Shown piece by piece: positions 50,950-62,037 of a DNA stretch of 64,000 nt (its first letter is position 1; the number at the start of each line of letters is the position of its first letter). The position numbers and the translations under genes were made by a program. This stretch comes from Adineta steineri. Lineage: Eukaryota > Rotifera > Eurotatoria > Adinetida > Adinetidae. The stretch covers positions 85,790 through 149,789 of the forward strand of contig CAJNOI010000104.1 in the NCBI GenBank assembly GCA_905250115.1, in the 5' to 3' direction. The notes under the pieces are model-generated. The model saw only the letters and a list, made by a program, of their open reading frames with translations. It did not search any database and was not told the origin of the DNA.

Positions 50950-51292
50950 CAGTACGAGTCCCGTTGAAATGATTTAAATCCTTTTTTACTATTATTTGTT
51001 TGAATTCGATACGCTTACCTAATATATCAAATGCGCAAATTTCTCGTGTCATCAATATATTAGACTTCTCTCTCTCAATAGAATACGATCTAAAAACAAT
51101 AATAATCTATATTGTTTTATTATTCTATGAACTAAATTTCACAATAATCAATAAATATCATTAGGTATTTTTAAATTTCTTTATTTTTTATTTGATGGTA
51201 CTTTTCTTTATTTAAAACAAGCATTTTCTTCTTTTACAATACAAAACAACAACAACGACATTAATCTTCTTGTTATCGCCATTGATATTTGT

Positions 51293-51509
51293 TTATAATT
51301 TAAGTTTTGTACGACGAAAATGACGACGTTTCGAATTATATCGAATTGTATTTCCTGTACGCATTCGAATCTAAAAATAATACAAAAATTCAAAAAGTTT
51401 TTATTTCAATAATTATTAAATTCAAATTTACCCATTGTGGTACAGGTCGATTTTGTTTTTGTTTTTTAGCAAGAACCTTTTTGATCTTAAGAGTTTTATG
51501 TGAAGCCAT
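51293..51509 (-). CDS. RPL39: Ribosomal protein eL39 (RPL39)
   Basis: Two coding exons on the minus strand (51432-51509, 51293-51370) give exactly 51 residues, the standard eL39 length. [20 protein letters not shown], then PQW at the exon junction and [18 protein letters not shown] match the family throughout. eL39 is the small, extended basic protein lining the exit tunnel of the 60S subunit. The ATG directly follows a TTTTTTTCAG acceptor, so a short non-coding 5' exon or a trans-spliced leader is expected. Confidence 0.97.
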
Positions 51510-51816
51510 CTGAAAAAAAAATATAATATATAAATATTCATATATTTCATTTTTTTGTACAATGCTCTCAGGGAAAACTTGGTGATTAGTCAACATGAAA
51601 TTTTCTGTTAACAAATTTATCATCTTCGAGCATGTAGTTTTATATATAATTATGATAACTCTCATAGGTTTATCACCCATTGGGGCCAATCATTCTTTTG
51701 CGGTCCGGTTCTATCGTCTGTTTCTTTTACAGACAGCGGTATCTGCACTCCTTCCGTCTAACGATGTATTCGAAACGTCTTAGCCGTTAGTAAATTGTTC
51801 AGGATTATTCCATGGA

Positions 51817-51890
51817 TAGTGATACTAAGGTTTGAACCTAGTACCTTGCGGATACGTGTCAAACAATGTAACCACTAAACCACAGTAGCC
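51817..51890 (-). repeat. tRNA-derived sequence, probably SINE head or tRNA relic
   Basis: On the minus strand the sequence starts GGCTACTGTGGTTTAGTGG, with an A-box-like TGGTTTAGTGG (51872-51882), and has a perfect B-box-like GGTTCAAACC (51829-51838) in a 5-bp T stem with a 7-base loop. The acceptor stem does not pair well and the anticodon arm is irregular, so a working tRNA is unlikely. The spacing between A and B boxes suits a tRNA-derived SINE promoter. The body downstream, toward 51650, is non-coding; its 3' end could not be placed. Confidence 0.55.
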
Positions 51891-51938
51891 TAGTTTTATA
51901 TATATAAATATATAAAAATGAGTTTATAAAAAAATACA

Positions 51939-52202
51939 TTATCCAATCCGTGGTTCAACTGTAACAATATTTTTTTCATTAACAAACAAACGAATTCGAG
52001 TTGGACAATAATCAAGTGTAACTGGTGAATTATCACGAAGTGTTTGAATAAGTTCGATATCTAATTTGAAAAGAAATAAAAAGAAATATATTTAATTAAA
52101 TAATTAATTATTCTAACCAGACTCTTCTTTAATAATTTTCGTAGCATTATCTACATCTTTGCCTACTAATTCGGGCCATACACGTTTTACACTTGCAGAC
52201 AT
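51939..52202 (-). CDS. Potato inhibitor I (eglin-type) serine protease inhibitor
   Basis: Two minus-strand exons (52118-52202, 51939-52060) give 68 residues, close to the 70 of leech eglin c. WPELVGKDVDNATKIIKEE matches the family start, and the inhibitory loop SPVTLDYCPTRIRLFVN aligns with eglin's SPVTLD-x-x-x-x-RVRVF. The protein ends in the usual PRIG-type tail (VTVEPRIG). The P1 residue would be Leu (SPVTL), predicting inhibition of chymotrypsin- or elastase-like enzymes. There is no signal peptide, so it may act in the cytosol or in a vesicle reached another way, unless an upstream exon adds a leader. The family is scattered: plants, leeches and a few other invertebrates. It lies 379 bp from the divergent BBLN start. 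Confidence 0.9.
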
Positions 52203-52581
52203 TTGATTAATTGAAAAATATTCACAAAATTTATTGATTAATTTTAAATGTCCCTCAGTTTTATTTTCAAATCAATAAACATTCTACTTCTTATGACTTC
52301 AATTTTATTTAAACCAATCAATTTATTAAGTAAATAATATTTGTAGTAAATTATAAAAATCAAATAAATATTAAATATAATATTAAATTTAAAAATAAAA
52401 ATTCTTTTTATAAATATTTATTCATATTTATTTTTATTATCATAATTCAATAGAGGTCACTATTATCTCTTGACATCACAATATCCTTCAAAGTTGTCAT
52501 GCTGCATGACTAGGCTAAAGTCCGACTATTTATTTTGATATTATCATCGTACCAAAATATTTTTTAGAATAATAATAAACT
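52203..52581. promoter_or_regulatory. Divergent promoter region between the inhibitor and BBLN
   Basis: 379 bp of very AT-rich DNA between the two outward-facing start codons. No strong TATA box or repeat could be singled out. Confidence 0.4.
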
Positions 52582-53029
52582 ATGACGACATCCGATCATC
52601 ATCATCATCATGACGATATAAGCAATAATCATCATTCATATGATGATGCCAATTCACGCGATGCTGAAATAGATTCCGGTATTTACAAAAAATATATTCA
52701 CGATGTTTATTATTTATTTTTTGCTTATCTAAATAGAATTAGGGGAATTAGAAACAGCTTTAAATGATATCGAAAAAGCAATGGATAAAATCGAATCACA
52801 AAATTCTAATATTCAAACAAAATTACGTGATTTACTTGAATCAAATAAACAAATGGCAAAAGAATTTACGGATATACGTCGTGGTATGACAAATAAATTT
52901 AAAGATGTAACGCACGAATTAGAACAAACACCAGGTACTGCACATGATTTAGCAGCTGTTACATCGAATACATTAAATAAAATTGAACAAGAAATGTCAT
53001 CGACAAATGATAATCAGAATTTTAAATAA
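52582..53029 (+). CDS. BBLN: BBLN (bublin coiled-coil, UPF0184) homologue
   Basis: Two exons (52582-52678, 52737-53029) give 129 residues. After a His/Asp-rich N-terminus (HHHHHDD), residues about 35-85 form the coiled coil typical of this small family: ALNDIEKAMDKIESQNSN, then LRDLLESNKQMAKEF, against DQINSCLDHLEEKND and LQELLESNRQTRLEF in human BBLN. The C-terminal 45 residues (DIRRGMTNKFKDV) go beyond the vertebrate protein of about 83 residues. BBLN has been linked to intermediate-filament organisation in intestinal lumen formation in worms. The next gene follows 150 bp later on the same strand. Confidence 0.8.
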
Positions 53030-53179
53030 AACTTTTACTCTAGTATTATGCTTATTTTATTTCTTCCAATAATAGCGATTAAACAGAAAAACAAACACTA
53101 ACACATTCCTCTACTCTATATGCATTTGGTTTTTTTTATGCAAATTCTTTACTCAGATAAATCTTTGTTGTTTTAGATT

Positions 53180-53458
53180 ATGTCTTTATTAATACGAACA
53201 ATATCTCGTATAACATCTCAACGTTTTACAAGTACAGTTGGAGCTCATCCACAAGGTACTCAAGATGATCCATCATTAACAGCAAATTTTATACCAGATT
53301 TTTCCTTTCCACAAGGACTACAAGGTGATATATCAGATGGTACTGGTAATGATGCTATTTGTCAATTATGGTTAGAAAAATGTAAACTTTATGGCTATGA
53401 TAATTGCGAAGAACGATTACAAAAATTATTAGAATCACATACAATTAAAAAAAATTAA
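53180..53458 (+). CDS. Predicted small mitochondrial protein, unknown family
   Basis: A single-exon ORF of 92 residues. The first about 25 residues (SLLIRTISRITSQRFTSTVG) are Arg/Ser/Thr-rich and free of acids, as in mitochondrial presequences. A short acidic segment and a C-terminal helical part with two Cys (CQLWLEKCKLYGYDNCEERL contains three Cys residues) follow. ATG follows TTTTAG by three bases, an acceptor-like arrangement 150 bp after the BBLN stop. I do not recognise the family; size and leader would suit a respiratory-chain accessory subunit or assembly factor. Confidence 0.6.
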   Translation: MSLLIRTISRITSQRFTSTVGAHPQGTQDDPSLTANFIPDFSFPQGLQGDISDGTGNDAICQLWLEKCKLYGYDNCEERLQKLLESHTIKKN

Positions 53459-56400
53459 AATTACATCTCGATTGTAACTGCATATAGTTTTGATGAGTGA
53501 TATTTTTTCGATAGAATTTAAAGTCAAGTAAATATTCCGTATATAGTATGTTCTAAATAATTATTAATCAAACATAATTTTTACTTTGTTTTTTGTTAAA
53601 TAAAGATGTAAGAGTTAGTTATGAAATTTGTATTACAAATGATAATGTCCATATGGATATTATGTATTGTTAATATAACTATACTTTTGACTTTCTCAAT
53701 AAAGACATATGGTATGAGTTCCTTGGACATAGTCAATGTTTATTTAAAAAACAATAACTATTCACCTTCGATGTTACAAGTGACATTCATTACATACTGG
53801 TTTTCGTGGTCCTTAGATCAATGACATAGATATGCTGCTCTTTTTTTGTTATATGAATGTGTGACAGACAATGGTATATGTAACTAAAAATAGAACAAAT
53901 ATATTCTGAGCAATTATATATATCAAGGCAATGTCTGGATGAATTCAATTTTTTGTCCTGTAATTATAAATATTATGAATAACATAAGACGATGAAATAA
54001 ATTTATTTATGTTTAAAAACGAATGAATTGTATGAGTTATGAAATATAGATTTTATTATACATAAATAATATGTTCAAAATAGATTGATCAATTCTCAAT
54101 GATTTATTATTTACGCATTGATTTATATTTATGCATCATTGATCAGTCAATAATAGCATATTGAACAATTGAATCAACGCTATTCTTTTGAAAATATAAC
54201 ACGAACATTTTAATATATCTTGATAAAAAACAGACAAGTAACAAGTGAAGAGATGAATTGGGATTACTAAAACTTAACTTTACAATGTCAAGAAAATGAT
54301 CAACACACAGTATCTTGTCATTTAATAAATAAATTTATTGGTACTATTTTTATTAATTAAAAGATTTTGAACATAAATTCATAATTAAAACGTTGATGTA
54401 CTTATCAATACTACAGTGATAGAAATCATCGTACAGTACAAGCAAAATGCTAATAATTCTATATGGATTCTCCGAAGAATCGAACTATTGTTTAAATCCG
54501 TAGCTCATTAAAAAGTGAGTTGATAAATGAAGATATCAGTTTCGTTCATAATAGAATCTATCGAAAATTAAAATTTAAAGATTCATCTCGTGTGTACTTA
54601 AGCTTGTGAAGAAACTAGATTTGGTTACTTTAATGATATCGTGATTTTTTTCTCTCTCTCTCTCTTTCTAATTCTCACAATTATTCGTTAGTTCAATAAA
54701 TATTTTATATGACACCATCTTTTTATCGATCTAACTTATGCAAAAATTATAGAAGATATACAAAGAACAAGTACCTATTATATAAAATATTTATGAACAT
54801 ACGAACAAAAAGTTAATAAATAACCTTGAAATATGTAAATACTTAAATTTAGATATGTAAATTCTTTCATTATTCATTTAAGGTCAGTTTATTTCATTTT
54901 TATAAACTTCACTTATATTTTTTCTATCATCCGTAAAATTTCTATTGAGATAAATTGATTTCATATAATTCGTTTTGACATTGTTCACAAATTTTTATAT
55001 AAAAAAATTTCGTATTACTAAATAAATTGAAGTACATGTTAAGCACTGTATAGTGCTCTCGAAATGTTTCTGTTGTTTCTTTCTTAAAAATTTAATTACA
55101 TGTTGAATGTCAATCCAATTGATTTAAAGATTCGTATTCATCTGATATAATTCTTTTATGTACACTTTCAATTCTTTACATTGAACAATAAAAAAAAAAT
55201 GTCAATGTAGTTCATGTATTGACCTATTATTTATCTTCTTCTTTTATCAATGACATACGTCAATATGACATCTTACAATTACATCAAAAATCAGTTATGT
55301 GTTTATCTTTGTTTTCCGTTAGAAACAAATAATTGAAGATAATCAAATATTACATGAAGAAAAAAAAAGGTGAAATAAATGCGTAGGTTTTTTTATATAC
55401 ATATACTTGACAAATTCGATTATCGTTCATTTATTGACTGACATTTAATATGCCTCATTGCATTGTCTGGTCATCTTTCATTTTCTTTTGCTATATCATT
55501 CTTCAGGTTAGAAGCTTATGCAAATGAGCCTTGAACTTCCTTTTAATTCAAATGGATTTAGGCGACAAAGCATACGAATAATACTTGTAATATTCTGATG
55601 ATGCAATCTTATAGAATAACTAAAAGCAATGACGCCAAACTAAATCTCAATTGACACCTCGCGATGATGAGAAGAAATGAGAGAGAGAGAAAGAAAGAAT
55701 GAAAGAAAAAACGAAAGAAGAAATTTATTTCGATGGTATAGGATGTATTTTTTCATTATTACCAGAGAAATACAAAATTTCATCATTTAACTGATTCTTA
55801 TTTTACTACATATACATATACATATGTATATGTACGTACAATATTTACACAAATTACATCCAATATTTTTTCTCCTTCCTTCTCCATTTTTTTTCTTTTA
55901 TCAATGAACAAAAAGTCGGTAGGTTGGCGTCCTCGAGAAATAAGATCCTGCCTATAGCGATGTCAACAATCGTGTTCCTTTTGCTAATATGTATGTATGT
56001 GTGTATTTATGTGAATAATTATTATCAGGTTCTTTTTTTTTTATTTTTTTTTCTATAGATGATCATCAATTTTTATAATAGCCAAGAATAAAATACACAT
56101 ATTCATATAACTACCAGATAAACTTATATATATATATATATTCTACGTTTTATAAGCCTGAAAAAATAGAAGCTTGTTATCGTTCATAGTACGTATCTTA
56201 TATAATTCCACACTAGGGTGATTACTTTTTTTCGTTATTCTATTCAATATAACTTCTAGGTAATCTATATCATTTTTCCTTTTTTATCTAAATTGGTTTT
56301 ATCTTTCGCTTTTGATGAATAGTAACTGACCACATCTAATGACCAAATTACTATACTTATAGGAGAAAGTTTCATCTTGCTGAAAGAGAAAGTCATCATT

Positions 56401-58399
56401 CAAATTATATGTATGTTGTTCATTGAGCTGCAGATTTCTTTTTTTGATATGTACATTCGTAATTGAATTGGCTCATTAGATAGATATATAGACATACATG
56501 CATGTGTGATGTAATTTGAAAATAGTTATTAATTAGAAAAAAAAATTGAATTTATTTTATTGTATATTTGATCATATTCTTTTGAAGATGACCATTTGAA
56601 ACGAAATAATTACTCATGCGATTCACATTATTGAACGATATATTTCTAAGATAAGTACAACGCGGCTGAAGATTGATCGTAAATGATAAATTTTTATAGT
56701 ACTAGTAAGACAAATTATTCATGTTCGATTGAATGACAAGAGAGAGAGTAAGAGAGAGAGAAAGAGTTTATAAATGTATATATATATATGTATATACAAC
56801 CAATTATATTTTCTAATAGTAGCAGTTATCATTGTTTTATTTTATCAAAGTTCAATTGTCACAACAAATAAAATTAAATGAAGCGTAGAGAATGGCAATG
56901 TAATGATAAAATGAAACGATTCAATTAAAGATATTTAATTTTGATATAAAGATATTACATCATTTAGTTATTTTTGTATATTTTAAAATCATCTATGTCA
57001 TCTTTTTTCTTTTTATTCAATGAATATAAGTTTGTTCAATATCTTTATCCATATTTACTCATCGGTAAACAAATCACACCTATACTGTTTGAATATTTGC
57101 ATAACACCTGAAAGGTTTCATCATCAGTTGTTATTCATATTCAAACATCCTGTGATATGTAAGCTAACGATTGAAATTAATTGTTTCGGTCATTATAAAA
57201 AAGTCAACTAAACGTGCGACATTGATCATTTTCACTTTCACTTCTTAATCGTTTGATTGTCACGTTCAATGATTGAACTTTCTGATAGTTTTCTTCACGC
57301 ATTTTCTACATATCTATCTATCCATTGAAATAGATTTGATCATCGTAAAATAACAATAACAACGGAAAAAAGATAGATACGTGACAAAAAGCTATATTCA
57401 TGTTTCGATAAAGATATACATTTATTTCCTTCATCGTAAAGTGAATAAAAGATTGCCAAGGTTGATTTCATTTTGAAGAGGATAACACTATTGCATGTTT
57501 GCTATCGTTATATTACTCCCACTTTTCGAAAGAAATAAGAGAGCGCGCGCGCGAAAGAGAGAGAGTGCGAGAAAAAAAATGTTCTTTTCTCTTTCTCTGT
57601 ACAAGTTTTTTTTTGCTTCTTCTCATTTCCTTTCTTCTTCTTTTTTTTTAAACATTAGATTTTCAATTGCACGTGTATGTATTCTGTTAATCATATAGTT
57701 TTCTTTTTTTATTTCATTGAACATGTTGATGGTAAAGTTAAAAAGATATGACATTGAAAAAAGTAGTTGAATACACAACTAAACATTAATCCATTTAGTT
57801 TTTAAAAGAATAAGTTGTTCTGTTAAAAAAATTTATTTACATGATCTTGTTTACAGAGAATCTTTCTTCTCTCTTTCAATTTTAGTCAATAATCAGTAGT
57901 TGAACTTTTCAGTATAATTCATGTTTACATAAATTACCCTTCAAGAATTCATACCATGCACGAAAAAAAAAACTGAGAGAAAAAAGAAAAGGTGTATTAC
58001 GTCCACACGTATGAAGTATAGACACACTTGAAACGATTCACTGTATTTGAAGTGATGGTAAAGAAGTAAAAGAGAATAAGTTCGATTTTCTTCTATTGCT
58101 GTTACTGCTGGTGGGAGCGACGAAAGTCGCATCCTGTATATGCGTAATCATATGAACATAACTTAGACAAAAGAAAGGCAGACTGAACTATAAATATGTA
58201 TGATTTTAAACAATAGAATAAAGGTGAGTGGCATTCGTCAAAAGAAAAATTATTATAGGCATATCCATCGTATTCATTGTATTAAAATAGTCAAAAAAAA
58301 ATAAAGAAGAAGAAGAATGTATTCATATGTTAACTATTTCTTTTTTTTTGATTTAGATTGATTGGGTATTCTAATTGATGATCATTTATTTCTTGAACG
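53459..58399. other. 4.9-kb gene-free region upstream of the cadherin gene
   Basis: No supported genes. The stretch is AT-rich with simple-sequence runs: a CT run at 54648-54667, GA-rich runs at 55678-55720, 56742-56765 and 57540-57575 (including GCGCGCGCG), and a near-palindromic ACATATACATATGTATATGT around 55809-55830. The latter part must contain the cadherin promoter, and much of the region may be regulatory or decayed repeat DNA. Confidence 0.45.
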
Positions 58400-61300
58400 A
58401 TGAGTACTCTCATCATCAACGACATCCGTCTTATGCTACTACTTTTATTTCTAACGATTATCATAACTCAGACACAAGGTATAGTTTTTCGTCTACTTAG
58501 ACATAAAGAATGAATCTATAATCATATCATATGTATAAGAATTAGGCTTAATTTGTATTCATGCGATTATTGTTATGAAAATGAATGAAGAACGATAAAA
58601 TATATGAGCAAATAGAAGACTAGAATAGACATAAGAAACTAGTTGCGTGACTTAATATTTTAATTAAATCTCTAAATACATTTTAATAAAATAAAAAGCC
58701 TTTTAATGGTTTCTTAAAAACGAATAAAAAATATTTAATTAAGGTCAACCATGTACACTTCAATTTCTTCCTGCACTTCAAATCATAACAATGCCCGAAG
58801 ATACTAAAACAGGAGATCTTGTTGCTCGTCTTCAAATAACTGGAACAACATCAGAAATATCAACTCGATTAGTTTATAATAGTTCAGAAGTGAAAACAAA
58901 TGGAACAGATTATTTTACATTAAATTTTACAAGTCTTTATTTACGTTCATGTAAGTTTTTACTTGATCATATATAGGAAATAGAGAAGAAAAAATATCAA
59001 TTCTTCTTAGCTCTTGATTATGAATGGTGGTCATCAAATAATTATCCAAATCCATTTCGTTTTATTGTTGAATGTACAGTTTTATCTGATCAATCAACTC
59101 GTTATATTGATTTTCAACTTGATTTAATTGATGTTAATGATAATCCACCAATATTTAATCAATCAATATATCAAATAAATATAACTGAAACAACACCAGT
59201 TAATACAATTGTATCAACAACAATATCCGCATATGATTTAGATTCTGGTGTATTTGGATTATTTTCATATTATTTATTAAATACTTCATCTCCGTACAGT
59301 GTAAATAGATAACTTTTAAAAAACAAAGAACTTGAAATAAAACTTATTTTTTTCATATTAGTCTTATTTCCAATTAGTAAGTCCAAAAAATGCTAGTTTA
59401 CTTCTACTTAAACCACTTGATTATAATTCGATGACACCAAATTTTAATCTAACAATTTCTGCACAAGTAAAAGATTTCATATTTTACTTTTTGAATATAA
59501 CTTGTGTTGATTATAGGATGATGCAAATTCTTCACTTAGTTCTCAAGCAATTCTTTCTATACATATTATTGATGTTGATACATTAAATCCAGCATTTCTC
59601 TCCACATCATATAATCTTAATATTTCAATAAATACAACTGCTGTATGTTTTAGAAAAAAAATATTTTTATTTTAAAAAATATTATTTTTTTTTCAAACTA
59701 AGGGTTCGGAAGTCATACCGACACAAGGACGAATATTTGCATATGATCAAGATTTGGGCATTAATGCAACAGTTATTTATTCTATATTAACATCAAGTAA
59801 AATCATATAAAAAAACAAAAAAACAAAACTTTTTCTATTTTCTATAGATCCTTACTTATCAATCAATAATTTTACTGGTGTTTTAACTCTACAAAGAGAG
59901 TTTAATACAACAATGCTATTCGATCTTTTAATTAAAGTAAAGAATTATTTTTTTATTAGAAAATATTCAATTTTTTTTAATTTAAAAACAATAGGCTGAA
60001 CAATTAGATAATTATAATCGATCAGTAACAACCATTTTACAGGTCAATGTATATGAAATCAATTTATACCCTCCAACTTTTGTTAATTTACCATATACAA
60101 TGATTGGTTATACATCATATAATATTGACCAAATACCAGTATTCAATGGAAGTATTAGTGATAATGATACGGTAAATAACATCTATTCGAATAAAATAAA
60201 ATATTGTGTATTCAAATTTATTTAGGCACCAAGAGAAAACTATGGTTATTCATGTGATTCTTCATTACTTTATTTAAATATAAAGAAAACTAGGTAAATA
60301 AAAACGAATTTTATTTTTTTGATAATAATATTCATATAAATAGTCTTCGCACTTTTCAAATTCGACCAATTTATTTCCAAACTCTTCCCGTATGTCAACC
60401 TTGTCTTTGTACTCTCAATGTATCCGATGGGCTTTATGTAAGTATTGAAATTCTTTTTTTTTGTAAATTAATATTATCTCGGGAATATTTAGTCATCCCA
60501 AACAACACTTGTCGTACTTCTATATACACCAATTTCATTTGTATTAAATTCTTATTTTTTCTCCGCTGATTATCCACTTAGTGATCCATCAATTATCATT
60601 GGTTATGTTCAGGTATAAAACGTTTTTAATAAAAAGTAAAATTTTCTATATAATTAATTCATCTAATAGATTGTCACTGATAATCATTGTTCAGTGCAAT
60701 ATTTTCTTAGTGGTAATTCAAGTTCTTTATTTACTATTTCTCAATTTGGTAATTTAACATGGTCAAATCCATCCATTTCACCAACACAAGAAATATATCA
60801 ATTAGAAGTTCTCATTCGACAAAATTGTTCATCATTAATTATGAATATATCTACGGATATTATTGTAAAAATTCTAAATTTTCCTTCGTCAACTATTACA
60901 TCAACAATGAGTACATCAAAAATTGATAATGGTACATTATATGCTATTATAGCAGGTGTTGGTGCATTCATATTAATTATAATTGCAATTTTATTTATTA
61001 TTATTTATTACAATGTTCAACGTGCTAAACAACGTGTTCCACCGTTTTTTAAAATACGTAAACATCCTCCAGCTCAAGGTTTAACATTTTTTAAATCAAA
61101 AAGTCCATTAAATGATTCATCACCGTATACATTAGGTGTACGTGATGATGATTCATCGAATAGTAGTAGTGATCAAACATCATCATCACCAATAAATAAT
61201 CGTTTATTATCTGGACGTTATAAAGTTAATGAATTACCAGTTAATACAACAATTGAAGAATTATTATCTTCATATGATAATCGTTCAACAAGTAGTTCAT

Positions 61301-61797
61301 CAAGTTCATCAGGTGTAGGTGATCATGGTATAGCAGCAAATACAGGTTCATTTCGTACAATAATACGTGAAACAAATGATCATCAAACATTAGATACAAT
61401 TAATGAAGATAGACAATGGGTTAATAGTAATCAACATCAAGATCAACGACGTTCAAATAGTTTAAGACGTCCAATAATACCTGAAGATGTTATGGATATT
61501 ATATCGGAATCTCATGAGGTAGATTATAGACTAAGACAAAATACTAATGCTTGTTTGACTTGCTTAAATTCTAATTCTGCTAATACTGTGTGTTCTCATA
61601 CTTGTTCATTATTATCGAGCATATCAACTCACTCATTGTTATCTTCCTCTTCCTCCTCATCCTCAGGTTCGACAACCACTGTTGCTGCTTGTCAACAACA
61701 AACAACAACTACAACAACAACAGTTGAAGTAGGACCTAACAGCTTAAGTAGTTATGATTATGCTCGATTCAGTCCTATTGCTTCTACTCGTTGCTAA
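58400..61797 (+). CDS. Cadherin/protocadherin-like receptor
   Basis: Twelve exons (58400-58478, 58744-58950, 59011-59300, 59362-59466, 59517-59642, 59703-59796, 59848-59936, 59995-60171, 60226-60293, 60344-60437, 60493-60612, 60670-61797) give 858 residues. A signal peptide (LMLLLLFLTIIITQTQ) is followed by about four to five cadherin-type repeats with SLDYE, DVNDNPPIFNQS, YDLDSG, LDYNSM, DVDTLNPAF and AYDQDLG. The first linker keeps the calcium-binding DVNDNPP; later ones are degenerate. The extracellular part is rich in N-glycosylation sites (NSS, NGT, NQS, NIT). One transmembrane helix (YAIIAGVGAFILIIIAILFI) lies at about residue 580, then a cytosolic tail rich in Ser, Asn and Gln. It probably mediates cell adhesion. 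The last exon may also be spliced to a second tail (61915-62037). Confidence 0.88.
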
Positions 61798-61914
61798 TTC
61801 TTTTGCTTTTGTTTTTTTAATGTAACATATATATATAATATGCTTATTAATACTAATATAAAATGCATGATATTCTATTCAAAATGATCTACGTATACAT
61901 ATTTATTATTTCAG

Positions 61915-62037
61915 TCATCAATCAGCGGTGCAGGTACCGACATTGGACTATCGCCAACAACATTATTACATCAGCAATCCAACACGAGAAACATTCTCAG
62001 TGGAAATTTAAACGAGTATTTGACAGTATTTGTATAA
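61915..62037 (+). CDS. Possible alternative last exon of the cadherin-like gene
   Basis: After a TTATTTCAG acceptor, 40 codons are open in phase 0 to a TAA. An in-phase donor (GAG then GTAGAT) occurs inside the long last exon at 61518/61519. Splicing 61518 to 61915 would replace the final 92 residues, which are Ser- and Thr-run-rich, with SSISGAGTDIGLSPTTL and onward, ending NEYLTVFV, a hydrophobic terminus that could be a class II PDZ ligand. The codon composition looks coding. Whether both forms exist is not shown. Confidence 0.5.
   Translation, partial: SSISGAGTDIGLSPTTLLHQQSNTRNILSGNLNEYLTVFV

Noticed and set aside
53621-53824. 67-codon plus-strand ORF with hydrophobic N-terminus
   Set aside because: It follows the mitochondrial-protein gene without conserved features; the length is not unusual for AT-rich non-coding DNA here.
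57495-57698. 67-codon plus-strand ORF with Arg/Lys then Phe/Ser runs
   Set aside because: It is driven by the GA/GC repeat at 57540-57575 and T-rich tracts; simple sequence.
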